From assembly GCA_036159995.1 (NCBI GenBank), contig JAYYEI010000015.1, positions 10,579-74,578 on the forward strand: DNA of 64,000 nt. The letters run 5' to 3'. The position numbers and the translations under genes are program-made. Positions 45,644-53,545 of the stretch are shown here, piece after piece (the stretch's first letter is position 1; each line of letters begins with the position of its first letter). The stretch is from UBA8752 sp036159995. Lineage in GTDB: Bacteria; Bacteroidota; Bacteroidia; Flavobacteriales_D; Sanyastnellaceae. The notes beneath the pieces are model-generated. The model was not told the origin of the DNA. It searched no databases and saw nothing but the letters and a program-made list of their open reading frames with translations.

Positions 45644-45714
45644 AGAGAAGAGAGGCCATTTGACCTCCCTTCACAATTCTTGAACCGAAGAGGCGTGACT
45701 TGGCGCCATTCCAC

Positions 45715-46401
45715 TCAGTGGGCGGACTTCAACTTATCGGCGAAAAGCGCCTTGAACTTCTTGACCTTGGGGCCGACCACCGCTACGCAGTACCCTTGAT
45801 CAGGGTTGTTGGCGAAATAATCCTGGTGGTAGTCCTCGGCGACATAAAACGGGGCCAGCGGCTCGATGGACGTGACGATGGGGGCGTTCCATAGCCCAGC
45901 TTCTTCCGCAGCAGCAAGGGAAGCACGGGCCACCCGCTCCTGCTCCTCATTCATGGGGAAGATGGCGGAACGGTACTGCGTGCCCACATCGGCGCCTTGC
46001 CGATTGAGTGTCGTCGGATCGTGGGTTCGCCAAAACACCTCGAGGAGTTCCCCGAAGGTGACCACGGTCGGGTCGAACGTGATGCGGACCGCCTCCGCAT
46101 GGCCTGTGCGTCCCGTGCAGATTTCACGGTAGCCGGGATTCTTGATGTGGCCTCCCGTATATCCGCTCTCCACCTTATCCACGCCGTTCATCTCGGCATA
46201 GATGGCTTCGGTGCACCAGAAGCATCCCCCGGCGAGGATGGCAAAGGACTTGCCCTCGGGGGGCGAGACAGACTGTTCGTTGTTCATGACGTTGTGCGGA
46301 TCGTGTTCAGGGGCCGGCCTCTCGCACCCGCTGACGGCCAGGGAAGCGGCCAGCAGACAGGCGGTGAGGGGAGCCATCGAAAAAAGAGGAGTCGCGTTCA
46401 T
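45715..46401 (-). CDS. msrA: Peptide-methionine (S)-S-oxide reductase MsrA, lipoprotein form
   Basis: A 228-residue MsrA with a lipoprotein signal (AVSGC at residue 26) and a ~25-residue linker before the catalytic domain. The active site is GGCFWCTEAIY with nucleophile Cys60; 'GYTGGHIKNPGYREICTGRTGHAEAV', read as its two conserved halves GYTGG and GHAEAV, and 'DVGTQYRSAIF' follow. It repairs oxidised methionine, here probably in the periplasm or at the cell surface. A resolving Cys lies near the C-terminus (QGYCVAVVGPK). Confidence 0.92.
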   Translation of the reverse strand: MNATPLFSMAPLTACLLAASLAVSGCERPAPEHDPHNVMNNEQSVSPPEGKSFAILAGGCFWCTEAIYAEMNGVDKVESGYTGGHIKNPGYREICTGRTGHAEAVRITFDPTVVTFGELLEVFWRTHDPTTLNRQGADVGTQYRSAIFPMNEEQERVARASLAAAEEAGLWNAPIVTSIEPLAPFYVAEDYHQDYFANNPDQGYCVAVVGPKVKKFKALFADKLKSAH

Positions 46402-46422
46402 GCTTGGGGAATGGAAAGGAGG

Positions 46423-47955
46423 TCACTTCCCCCCTTTCAAATCCTGTGCCGAACCGATTGTTCGCGTCAGACTCCAGCCCCAGCCCCAACGGCGTTCAGG
46501 AGCGAGCCACCCAAACAGGTCGTCCGTGGCCAGGCCAAACTGTGCCGGGCGGTCCTTTCGGTTCCAGATCAAGGCAATCGGCCAACGCACGGCGCCGCCT
46601 TCCCGCCAGCGCATGCCCCCCATTCCGAGAAACGGTCCGAGCCGGGTCTGTCCTCCGATGCCCACTTCAGCCGGCTGCTTCAGCAGCGCATCATTGAGAG
46701 GAGCACTCAGCTCAATGCCCACCATATGGGACCGGCCCACCATCATGCCACCATTCACGGTCACCCGGGTTGGCATGTCCACGACCCGACGCTCGGGGGT
46801 GGCTTCGAGGAACAAGGCCGAGGGAGCCAGTCCATTGTTCAGCAAATCGAACACGCCACCGTCCTGGGGATTCCAATCCTCAAAAGTGGTCACGGGGTTG
46901 TTCAGACTGTAGCGTTCCCCCTGCCAGTCCATGCTGCCGATGTCCGTCACTGCGATGGAGGCGAACCACAGGTTGGCGACCTCAATGCGGGCCGAGAGAT
47001 CCAGAGCCAGCCCGAATCCAGCCGGCCGCAGGGCACTGCCCAACGTAGCGTCGGGCGCCACCAATTCAGCTCCAAACCCTCGATTGAATGCCGCATAGGC
47101 CCATCGCTCCTCAGCATTGACCTCATAGTACCCGGTACCCCGGAGGTAGCGAGCCGAGACTCCAGCGGCCAGCACCATGGCTTTGGTGTCCACCAGCTTG
47201 ACGCCAAATCCGACGCCATAGGACCGAACGTGCTGCACTCCGAATGTGCTCCCGTCCAGCAGCTCCATGGCGAGCAGGGCTCCATCGTTCCGAATGCCGG
47301 ACTCGACCATGTCGAACTGAGCGTCGGTGAGGGTGTCGACTCCGATGATAGAGCCATCGGTGAGAATGACCTGATCGAACAGCGAGGAGGCCGGCCCCAG
47401 CATGACAAATTCAGCCAGGGCATTGCTCGGATTAACCGAGGCGGAATAACGGTCTTCAATGGTCCAAGCCCATCCGCCCCGACGTCCATGTCGAGACCAA
47501 CCAACCCAACGCAACTCCGCATTGGCCCGGGTCGGCGCCGTAGACAGTCGCTGCGCCACATCCCTGCGCTCATCGAGGGTCCAGCTTTTGTCGCCTTCGG
47601 CCCACTGGACGAGCGAGGTGCCGTCCAGCAATGGAGTTTCTGCCACCAACCCCCCTTCGAATCCACTGAAGAACCGCAGGCGTTGGCTGCGGCGGAAGTC
47701 ACGACGACCTCGACGGTTCAGGGAATCCGGCATGTCCACTTTGCGGTCCTTGACGTCAAAAGGCCGCTTTGTGGCCAAAAGAGAGGGGTTGACCCCAATG
47801 GCATGATGCCCGATGGCCGTGATTCCGGGAATGGGACTGCCCAGCAGATCCACCCCGGCCTGCTGGGAAAAGGCGGACGGGCTTGCGAACATCAGAAACC
47901 CGAGCAGGAGGCCTGCTGCACTATTCAGGATCCGGTATCGCGTCGTCTCGCTCAA
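46423..47955 (-). CDS. DUF5723-like outer-membrane beta-barrel protein
   Basis: A 510-residue exported protein (signal peptide SAAGLLLGFLMFASPSAFSQ). Residues after ~100 alternate short strands and turns ('FGVKLVDTKAMVLAAGVSARY', 'LALDLSARIEVANLWFASIA'), giving a beta-barrel feel like DUF5723/PorV-type proteins of Bacteroidota. The start is TTG at 47955, overlapping the ilvE stop (TTGA), consistent with coupling. Role unknown. The family call is from general resemblance. Confidence 0.6.
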   Translation of the reverse strand: MSETTRYRILNSAAGLLLGFLMFASPSAFSQQAGVDLLGSPIPGITAIGHHAIGVNPSLLATKRPFDVKDRKVDMPDSLNRRGRRDFRRSQRLRFFSGFEGGLVAETPLLDGTSLVQWAEGDKSWTLDERRDVAQRLSTAPTRANAELRWVGWSRHGRRGGWAWTIEDRYSASVNPSNALAEFVMLGPASSLFDQVILTDGSIIGVDTLTDAQFDMVESGIRNDGALLAMELLDGSTFGVQHVRSYGVGFGVKLVDTKAMVLAAGVSARYLRGTGYYEVNAEERWAYAAFNRGFGAELVAPDATLGSALRPAGFGLALDLSARIEVANLWFASIAVTDIGSMDWQGERYSLNNPVTTFEDWNPQDGGVFDLLNNGLAPSALFLEATPERRVVDMPTRVTVNGGMMVGRSHMVGIELSAPLNDALLKQPAEVGIGGQTRLGPFLGMGGMRWREGGAVRWPIALIWNRKDRPAQFGLATDDLFGWLAPERRWGWGWSLTRTIGSAQDLKGGK

Positions 47956-49016
47956 AGTATCAGTCTCCAGCCAAACGGGTCGTCTTCATGGCCCCGCCGA
48001 ATTCCATCGAGCGTGGCCGCAAGCCGCGGCATCACGGTCCAAGATTCTACCGCGGGCAAGTCCACATCACCGGCATTGAATCCAATGGCTTCAATGGGGG
48101 TCATGGTCGCCGCCGTACCCACGCCGAAAGCTTCGGTCAGTGCACCACTCTCAGCAGCCGCCTTCAATTCGGCGACGGCAATTCGGCGCTCCTCGACCTC
48201 CAGACCGAAGTGACGGGCCAGGTTGAGGACGCTGTTGCGGGTCACTCCATTCAGCACGGTGTCCCCGAGGCTCGGCGACACCAGCTTCCCATCCAAGACG
48301 AAGACGGCGTTCATCGTTCCGCTTTCCTCGATGTACTTGTGCTCCACGGCATCCGTCCACAGGATCTGCTGATATCCAGCGGCCTTGGCCAGCTCGGTCG
48401 GCTTCAGCGAAGCGGCATAGTTTCCAGCCGCCTTGGCATATCCAGTCCCTCCTGGAGCGGCACGGGTATATTCCGTTTCCACCTTGACCCGAACGCCGCC
48501 CTTGTAGTAGGGCCCAACAGGACAGGTGAAGATGATGAACCGGTATTCTGCACTCGGGCGAACCCCGACGTGCACTTCCGACGCAAACATGAAGGGCCGA
48601 ATGTAGAGGGAGGAGCCCGCTCCGTCGGGCACCCAATCCGAATCCATCTTGACCAACTCGACGAGCGCCTCATGGAACAGCTCGGGGTCCACGGCCGGCA
48701 TGCACATCCGATCCGCGCTCACGTTGAATCGCGCAATGTTGGCATCGGGCCGGAACAAGGCTACGCCCCCATCAGGCTGGCGGAAGGCCTTCATGCCTTC
48801 GAAAATGGCCTGTCCATAGTGCAGGGCCATCGCGGCCGGACTCATGGCGATGTCCGCGTACGGCTGGATGGCGCCGGTCTGCCACTGCCCATCCTTGAAA
48901 TCCATCACGAACATGTGATCCGAGAAGACGCTTCCGAAGGGAAGATCCTGGAGGTCGACCTGCCCGAGGCGGGACTCGTGGGTCGGATGGATGTCAAAGA
49001 GGGTCGTCGTCATCAT
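47952..49016 (-). CDS. ilvE: Branched-chain amino acid aminotransferase
   Basis: A 354-residue fold-type IV PLP enzyme. 'FGSVFSDHMFVMDFKDGQW', 'LHYGQAIFEGMKAFRQPDGG', 'SLYIRPFMFASEVHVGVRPS', PLP-lysine in GYAKAAGNYAASL, 'TMNAVFVLDGKLVSPSLGDTVLNGVTR' (read in parts) and 'EAFGVGTAATMTPIEAI'. This is the long BCAT type. It transfers the amino group between branched-chain amino acids and 2-oxoglutarate. Two adjacent ATGs exist (49016 and 49013). A well-formed promoter lies upstream. Confidence 0.93.
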   Translation of the reverse strand: MMTTTLFDIHPTHESRLGQVDLQDLPFGSVFSDHMFVMDFKDGQWQTGAIQPYADIAMSPAAMALHYGQAIFEGMKAFRQPDGGVALFRPDANIARFNVSADRMCMPAVDPELFHEALVELVKMDSDWVPDGAGSSLYIRPFMFASEVHVGVRPSAEYRFIIFTCPVGPYYKGGVRVKVETEYTRAAPGGTGYAKAAGNYAASLKPTELAKAAGYQQILWTDAVEHKYIEESGTMNAVFVLDGKLVSPSLGDTVLNGVTRNSVLNLARHFGLEVEERRIAVAELKAAAESGALTEAFGVGTAATMTPIEAIGFNAGDVDLPAVESWTVMPRLAATLDGIRRGHEDDPFGWRLIL

Positions 49017-49050
49017 GGGCCTATCATTAAGGACACGTTCAATCGCTTCG

Positions 49051-49079
49051 CAAAAATAGGGGGAACGAATCCTCCCCAA
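49051..49079 (-). promoter_or_regulatory. Promoter for ilvE (TTG - 18 bp - TATTTTTG)
   Basis: On the minus strand a -33 TTG (49079-49077) is followed by an 18-base spacer and TATTTTTG (49058-49051), an exact -7 match, ending 35 bases before the ilvE ATG. Both elements and the spacing fit the Bacteroidota consensus. Confidence 0.55.
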
Positions 49080-49090
49080 CCCGTTGGCAA

Positions 49091-49765
49091 TCAAGCCTCG
49101 GGCGCGAACAGGAACTTGTTTGGACTCACCAAACCGGCCTGAACGGCATACATCACAACCGACGCCGTGTTGTTGGCGCCGAGCTTCTGCAGGATGTTCC
49201 TGCGGTGCGTGGTGATGGTGTGCGGGCTCACGAAGAGCTTCTCGGAAATCTGCGGGTTGGTGAATCCTTCCGCAATCAACCGGATCACCTCCAGCTCCCG
49301 CTTGCTCAAGCTCACTCCAGCGCAATCCGGGTCCACCACGTCGAGAGACTCGAGGTCAATGCCTTCCCGCTTGATGGTGTCGAGAATCTGCGAGCAGAAG
49401 AACTTCCGACCGCAGTGGGTTTCCCGCACAGCCTCCACGATTTCCTGCAGGTCACAGTCCTTCTTCACATACCCGTCCACACCGGCACGCAAGGCATGGA
49501 CCAAGGTCGTTCCGCGCTGGGCATCCGTAAGCGCCAAGACGCGAATTCGGCCCTGGGCCTTGAGCCGGACGATGGTCTCCACCGAAAATCCGCCCGTCAC
49601 GAAATCGAGAATGACAAGATCCGGTGCGAATCCCTCGATCAACTCGAACATCTCCGCTTCCGTCCGGGCCTGGCCCACCACCTCCTTGAACCCATGCGAT
49701 CGCAGGGTTGCCTGAAGGCCACAGGCCACAAGCTGGTTGCTGTCGGCGATGAGGATGCGGGGCAT
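49091..49765 (-). CDS. Two-component response regulator, LuxR/NarL type
   Basis: A 224-residue regulator. Receiver domain 1-120: RILIADSNQLVACGLQATL, phospho-acceptor Asp in DLVILDFVTGG, Thr in VLALTDAQ, Lys in DGYVKKDCDL. The C-terminal LuxR HTH has 'LSKRELEVIRLIAEGFTNPQI' and 'LFVSPHTITTHRRNILQKLG'. No histidine kinase is nearby, so it is an orphan; its targets are unknown. Confidence 0.9.
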   Translation of the reverse strand: MPRILIADSNQLVACGLQATLRSHGFKEVVGQARTEAEMFELIEGFAPDLVILDFVTGGFSVETIVRLKAQGRIRVLALTDAQRGTTLVHALRAGVDGYVKKDCDLQEIVEAVRETHCGRKFFCSQILDTIKREGIDLESLDVVDPDCAGVSLSKRELEVIRLIAEGFTNPQISEKLFVSPHTITTHRRNILQKLGANNTASVVMYAVQAGLVSPNKFLFAPEA

Positions 49766-49791
49766 GTCTTATTGAGACTGATTCCAGATAA

Positions 49792-49819
49792 CAAAGCTAG
49801 GGTGCAAACCCGGAGGCAA
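49792..49819 (-). promoter_or_regulatory. Promoter for the LuxR-type regulator (TTG - 17 bp - TAGCTTTG)
   Basis: On the minus strand -33 TTG (49819-49817), 17-base spacer and TAGCTTTG (49799-49792) ending 27 bases before the start codon. It lies just after the rnz stop codon. Confidence 0.52.
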
Positions 49820-49827
49820 GACGGACC

Positions 49828-50772
49828 TCAGGCCCCCCGTTCGCCAATTTCTTCACAGGAAACGACCTCCAGCATCATTCCGTCCTCCGCCATCACAGTC
49901 TCGGGAAACACGGCGCGCGCCTCTTCAAGCAGCGAATCGAAACGATCATACCGGGCCGACACATGGCCAAGTACGAGGCGCCCGACCCCTGCCCGCTCCG
50001 CGATCCTGGCCGCCTGTCGGGCTGAGCTGTGGAAGGTCTTCTCTGCCCGGGCCTTCATCGCTTCATCGAACGTCGCTTCATGGTAAAGCAGGTCCACACC
50101 CCGGATGAATTCCGCGAGCGGCTCCCAGTATCGCGTGTCCGCGGCAAAGGCGTAACTCCGCACCGCGGGCACCGGATGACAGGCCTCGGCATACGCGATG
50201 CGGGTTCCGTCCCCACGCACCACATCCTCCTTGCGTTTCAGGGCGAGGATTTCGGACGGAACGAGGTCGTGGCGCCTGACCCAATCCCGTTTGACACCGG
50301 GTTCACGCTCCTTCTCCCGAAGGAGGAAGCCTGTGGTCGGAATCCGGTGTTTGACTGGGAAACTCTCCAATTGCACGGACCCATCTTCGAACAGGACCTG
50401 AGGCTCTTCCGAAGACGTCGGATGGAAATGCAGCGGAAAATCAAGACGCCCCTCTCCCACCTCCTGATGCAAATCGAGAACTTCCTTCAGCCGATTCGGC
50501 CCGTAGATGTGGAGCGGGCGGGTCCGGCCCAACAGATTGAACGTGGACACCAGCCCCGGCAAACCGAGATAGTGGTCCCCATGCAGATGGGAAATGCAGA
50601 TGTGGTCGATGCGCATCATCCGGATGCGCTCCTTCCTCAAGGCTATCTGCGTGCCCTCCCCACAATCGAGGAGGAACTGCTTCTCGTGGACATTGACGAC
50701 CTGGGCGGTCGGATTCCGGCCCGGCAAGGGCAAAGCGGCCCCGCAGCCCAGGATGTGGACTTCGAAGCGCAA
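49828..50772 (-). CDS. rnz: Ribonuclease Z (tRNA 3' endonuclease)
   Basis: A 314-residue metallo-beta-lactamase fold nuclease. It has 'VHILGCGAALPLPGRNPTAQ', the zinc motif HLHGDH (in ICISHLHGDHYLGLPGL), 'FPVKHRIPTTGFLL', 'YAFAADTRY', 'DLLYHEATF' and the His of LVLGHVSARY. It matures tRNA 3' ends. Homology begins at RFEVHIL, so the start is most likely TTG at 50772, six bases after the T9SS cargo stop. Confidence 0.88.
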   Translation of the reverse strand: MRFEVHILGCGAALPLPGRNPTAQVVNVHEKQFLLDCGEGTQIALRKERIRMMRIDHICISHLHGDHYLGLPGLVSTFNLLGRTRPLHIYGPNRLKEVLDLHQEVGEGRLDFPLHFHPTSSEEPQVLFEDGSVQLESFPVKHRIPTTGFLLREKEREPGVKRDWVRRHDLVPSEILALKRKEDVVRGDGTRIAYAEACHPVPAVRSYAFAADTRYWEPLAEFIRGVDLLYHEATFDEAMKARAEKTFHSSARQAARIAERAGVGRLVLGHVSARYDRFDSLLEEARAVFPETVMAEDGMMLEVVSCEEIGERGA

Positions 50773-50777
50773 GCGCC

Positions 50778-51557
50778 TCAGCGCTGGACGAGGAGGCGAC
50801 GCACCTGGACCTCTCCTTCGCGCATGATGCGCAGGAAGTAGACCCCGTCGTTCAACTCCTCCACGGAAATGAGGGAACGGTTGGAGTCCTCCGTCCACTC
50901 CCGGATGAGCCGGCCATCGGCGCCAAGCAACACGACCGTCGCCCCTTGGGCACCGGACAAGGTTACCTCCGCCGTTGCCGGCGTCGGGAAGACCGTCAAA
51001 GCCTGTCCATCAGCGAGAGCGATGCCGCTCGACTGGTCGAGGATTGGGAACGGGAATCCGTCAAAGCTGAACGGAGTGGCGAGGGGGAACCCAAATACGG
51101 TGGCCCAGACATTGACCTCCATGCTGAGGACGTAACTGCCCACGACGGTAGGAACACCACTGAAGGTGGCGCAGTATTGACCTCCTCCAAGAAAGGTGCA
51201 AGGGTCGGCACAGTCGCCGTTGTTGTTGCAGATGTATTCCAAGCCGACATCCTCGAAGGTGAGGGTGTCTCCCGCAACGGTGTCCACAAGAAGCACGGCC
51301 TCGATGACCACCGAATCAATCGGTGCATTCAGGGGGGTATCCGGCACGACGTCAATGGCGAACGAGGGAACGAGGAGATGCACTTCGTCGACATAAGCGA
51401 CGCTGACATACGCCGTGTCGAAGAAGGTCGTTTCCCCATCAGGGCTGAGGCCCCAGGTGGCTTCGCCGAAATCGACGGCCTCGGGATCACATTGGGCCTG
51501 CAGGGAACAGGCGAGGACAAGCATCACACAGGATGCGGCAAGACGGAACAGGTTCAT
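50778..51557 (-). CDS. Secreted protein with T9SS type A sorting domain
   Basis: A 259-residue exported protein (MNLFRLAASCVMLVLACSLQAQ). The mature part is beta-rich, starts CDPEAVDFGEATWGLSPDG, and contains several Cys (YICNNNGDCADPCTFLGGGQ). The C-terminal ~75 residues form a sorting domain: ALTVFPTPATAEVTLSG, VVLLGADGRLIREW, 'LNDGVYFLRIMREGE', ending VRRLLVQR. It is probably exported by T9SS. It is inserted between the STAS gene and rnz. Confidence 0.82.
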   Translation of the reverse strand: MNLFRLAASCVMLVLACSLQAQCDPEAVDFGEATWGLSPDGETTFFDTAYVSVAYVDEVHLLVPSFAIDVVPDTPLNAPIDSVVIEAVLLVDTVAGDTLTFEDVGLEYICNNNGDCADPCTFLGGGQYCATFSGVPTVVGSYVLSMEVNVWATVFGFPLATPFSFDGFPFPILDQSSGIALADGQALTVFPTPATAEVTLSGAQGATVVLLGADGRLIREWTEDSNRSLISVEELNDGVYFLRIMREGEVQVRRLLVQR

Positions 51558-51573
51558 GGTCGTGGGTTGAGGG

Positions 51574-51936
51574 TTAGAGGTCCCGTTCGACCTCCTCCAT
51601 GTAGACGAAGTCGATGGCCTCCTGGGCCGTGGGTACAATCTTGAGGACGTTGTCCAACTGGCTGATGGTCACGAGTTTGGCGACTGCAGGTTGGAGTCCG
51701 CACAGCACGAAGCTGCCGCCGGCATCCCGGCATCCGCGGTGTCCGATCAGCACGGCGCTCAGGCCGCTGGAATCGATGTAGCGCGTCTCGCTCAAGTCGA
51801 GCACCATGTTGCGGTGGCCCTCCTTGTTGGCGAGGACCAGTTCGCCTTTCAACTCGGGCGCACACAAGGCGTCCAACTTCTCCACTTTGGCGGTCACGAC
51901 GACCACCTTCTCCCGCTTGTCGACTTCAAATTTCAT
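51574..51936 (-). CDS. STAS domain anti-sigma factor antagonist-like protein
   Basis: A 120-residue STAS protein: MKFEVDKREKVVVVTAKVEK, 'LVLDLSETRYIDSSGLSAVL'-type core (NMVLDLSETRYIDSSGLSAV) in which the Ser of DSSGLS is the usual phosphorylation site, and 'GSFVLCGLQPAVAKLVTISQ'. In Bacteroidota such a gene commonly neighbours rnz. No partner kinase or phosphatase is in view. A longer start at 51969 is possible but adds residues outside the domain. Confidence 0.85.
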   Translation of the reverse strand: MKFEVDKREKVVVVTAKVEKLDALCAPELKGELVLANKEGHRNMVLDLSETRYIDSSGLSAVLIGHRGCRDAGGSFVLCGLQPAVAKLVTISQLDNVLKIVPTAQEAIDFVYMEEVERDL

Positions 51937-51965
51937 GTCGCGAATCTGTATCGTCCGAAAATAGG

Positions 51966-52910
51966 TCAATCCTCCGAGCCGCCCAATCGTCCCGCCAGCA
52001 GGTAGAGCACCGCCATCCGGACGGCCACTCCATTTTCGACCTGGTCGAGGATGACGGCATCTTCCCCATCCGCCACATCACTGGCGATTTCCACGCCCCG
52101 GTTCATCGGACCAGGGTGCAGGATGACGGGGCGGTGCTCGAGCCGATCCAATCGCTCACGGGTGATGCCAAAGCGGGCGTGGTATTCCTCGAGGCTCGGG
52201 AAATAGGGGACTTCTGTCCCCTGCCGTTCGAGCTGGATACGGAGCACATTGGCCACATCGCACCAGGCGAGGGCCGCATCCACATCGTGACCTACTTGGA
52301 CCCCTAGGCTGCCGAAATGCTTCGGAATGAGGGTCGCCGGGCCGCACACCATGACCTCGGCACCGAGGAGCTGGAGGCACAGTACATTGGACAGGGCCAC
52401 CCGACTGTGCCGGATGTCTCCGAAGATGCAGACCTTCTTCCCTTCCAACGACCCCAGTCTTTCGGTCAGCGTGAAGCTGTCGAGCAGTGCCTGAGTTGGA
52501 TGCTCATGGGTGCCATCCCCCGCATTGATGATGGGCACGCCAATCTTCTCGGCGAGATAATGCGGCGCGCCCGGGTGGGGATGGCGCATCACCACCATGT
52601 CCACCTTCATCGCGAGGATGTTGTTGACCGTATCGGCGAGGGTCTCCCCTTTCTTGACACTCGACGAGGCCGCCGAGAAATTGACGACATCCGCCGACAG
52701 CCGCTTCTCCGCCAATTCGAAACTGAGTCGGGTCCGGGTGCTGTTTTCGAAGAACAGGTTGGCCACCGTCAGGTCCCGCAGGCTCGGCACCTTCTTGATG
52801 GGGCGATTGATGACATCCTTGAATTCCCGGGCGGTCTCGAAAACGGCGTCGATGTCGGACCGATTCAGTCCGCGGATGCCGAGCAGGTGACGCGAGGAGA
52901 ATTCAGCCAT
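51966..52910 (-). CDS. pyrB: Aspartate carbamoyltransferase catalytic subunit
   Basis: A 314-residue ATCase. Carbamoyl-phosphate motif FFENSTRTRLSFE, Lys in SSVKKGETLADTV, 'MRHPHPGAPHYLA', 'INAGDGTHEHPTQALLDSFT', 'KVCIFGDIRHSRVALSN' and 'HPGPMNRGVEI'. It makes carbamoyl aspartate in pyrimidine synthesis. No pyrI regulatory subunit follows, as in PyrR-regulated organisms. The start lies eight bases inside the pyrR end. Confidence 0.95.
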   Translation of the reverse strand: MAEFSSRHLLGIRGLNRSDIDAVFETAREFKDVINRPIKKVPSLRDLTVANLFFENSTRTRLSFELAEKRLSADVVNFSAASSSVKKGETLADTVNNILAMKVDMVVMRHPHPGAPHYLAEKIGVPIINAGDGTHEHPTQALLDSFTLTERLGSLEGKKVCIFGDIRHSRVALSNVLCLQLLGAEVMVCGPATLIPKHFGSLGVQVGHDVDAALAWCDVANVLRIQLERQGTEVPYFPSLEEYHARFGITRERLDRLEHRPVILHPGPMNRGVEIASDVADGEDAVILDQVENGVAVRMAVLYLLAGRLGGSED

Positions 52911-53466
52911 GGGTGTCCGATGGATTGATGAGTTGAACCCGGTCTTCCCCCGTTCCGTCTTCCTCGGCCCAGATGACCTTAACGCGTTGGCTGTCCAAGC
53001 TGTCCACCTTGCGACCGACGTATTGGGGTTCAATGGGCAGTTCCCGCCGGAATCGACGGTCGACGAGGACGGCGAGCTCCATGGTCGCCGGGCGGCCGTG
53101 GGCCAGCAAGGCGTCCATTGCGGCCCGGATGGTCCGGCCTGTGAACAGCACGTCGTCCACGAGGACGATGTTCAGGCCTTCGACCGAAAATTCAAGGTTG
53201 GTTGCCGCGGCGCGCAGCGGTTGGTCATGGCGGCGGAAGTCATCGCGGAAGAACGTGATGTCAAGGTCTCCGCACCGGGGACGCTGACCACCGAGAATGT
53301 CCGTGATCCGATCCCGAAGTCGCTGGGCCACATGGATGCCTCGGGGCTGGATGCCGATGAGCGCCGAATCGGCGAATTCACCGTGCGCCTCCACCAGCTG
53401 GTGTGCCAGTCGGTCGAGGGTCAGCCGGAACTGAAGCGGGTTGATCAAAAGGTGCTCAGGGCCCAT
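52903..53466 (-). CDS. pyrR: Bifunctional pyr regulator / uracil phosphoribosyltransferase PyrR
   Basis: A 187-residue phosphoribosyltransferase fold. 'ALIGIQPRGIHVAQRL', 'DITFFRDDF' and the PRPP loop VLVDDVLFTGRTIRAAMDAL are PyrR hallmarks. PyrR binds pyr mRNA in response to UMP in Gram-positive bacteria; in Bacteroidota the RNA target is less clear. A TATTTTCG box lies 10 bases before the ATG, so the transcript may be nearly leaderless, which leaves little room for an attenuator ahead of pyrR itself. Confidence 0.9.
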   Translation of the reverse strand: MGPEHLLINPLQFRLTLDRLAHQLVEAHGEFADSALIGIQPRGIHVAQRLRDRITDILGGQRPRCGDLDITFFRDDFRRHDQPLRAAATNLEFSVEGLNIVLVDDVLFTGRTIRAAMDALLAHGRPATMELAVLVDRRFRRELPIEPQYVGRKVDSLDSQRVKVIWAEEDGTGEDRVQLINPSDTHG

Positions 53467-53490
53467 GGTCGTGCGCGAAAATAGTCGAGG

Positions 53491-53524
53491 ACGAAAAAGG
53501 GAGGCACTGAGGCCTCCCTTTTCC
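53491..53524 (-). terminator. Rho-independent terminator after rpsA
   Basis: On the minus strand the stem AAGGGAGGC (53520-53512) pairs with GCCTCCCTT (53505-53497) around a six-base loop and is followed by a run of T. It lies 26 bases past the S1 stop and also precedes pyrR. Confidence 0.85.
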
Positions 53525-53545
53525 CTGTATCTGTATTGGAGTAGA

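Noticed and set aside
45997..48213. 738-codon + strand open frame over msrA and DUF5723
   Set aside because: A composite shadow; MsrA motifs on the other strand are decisive.
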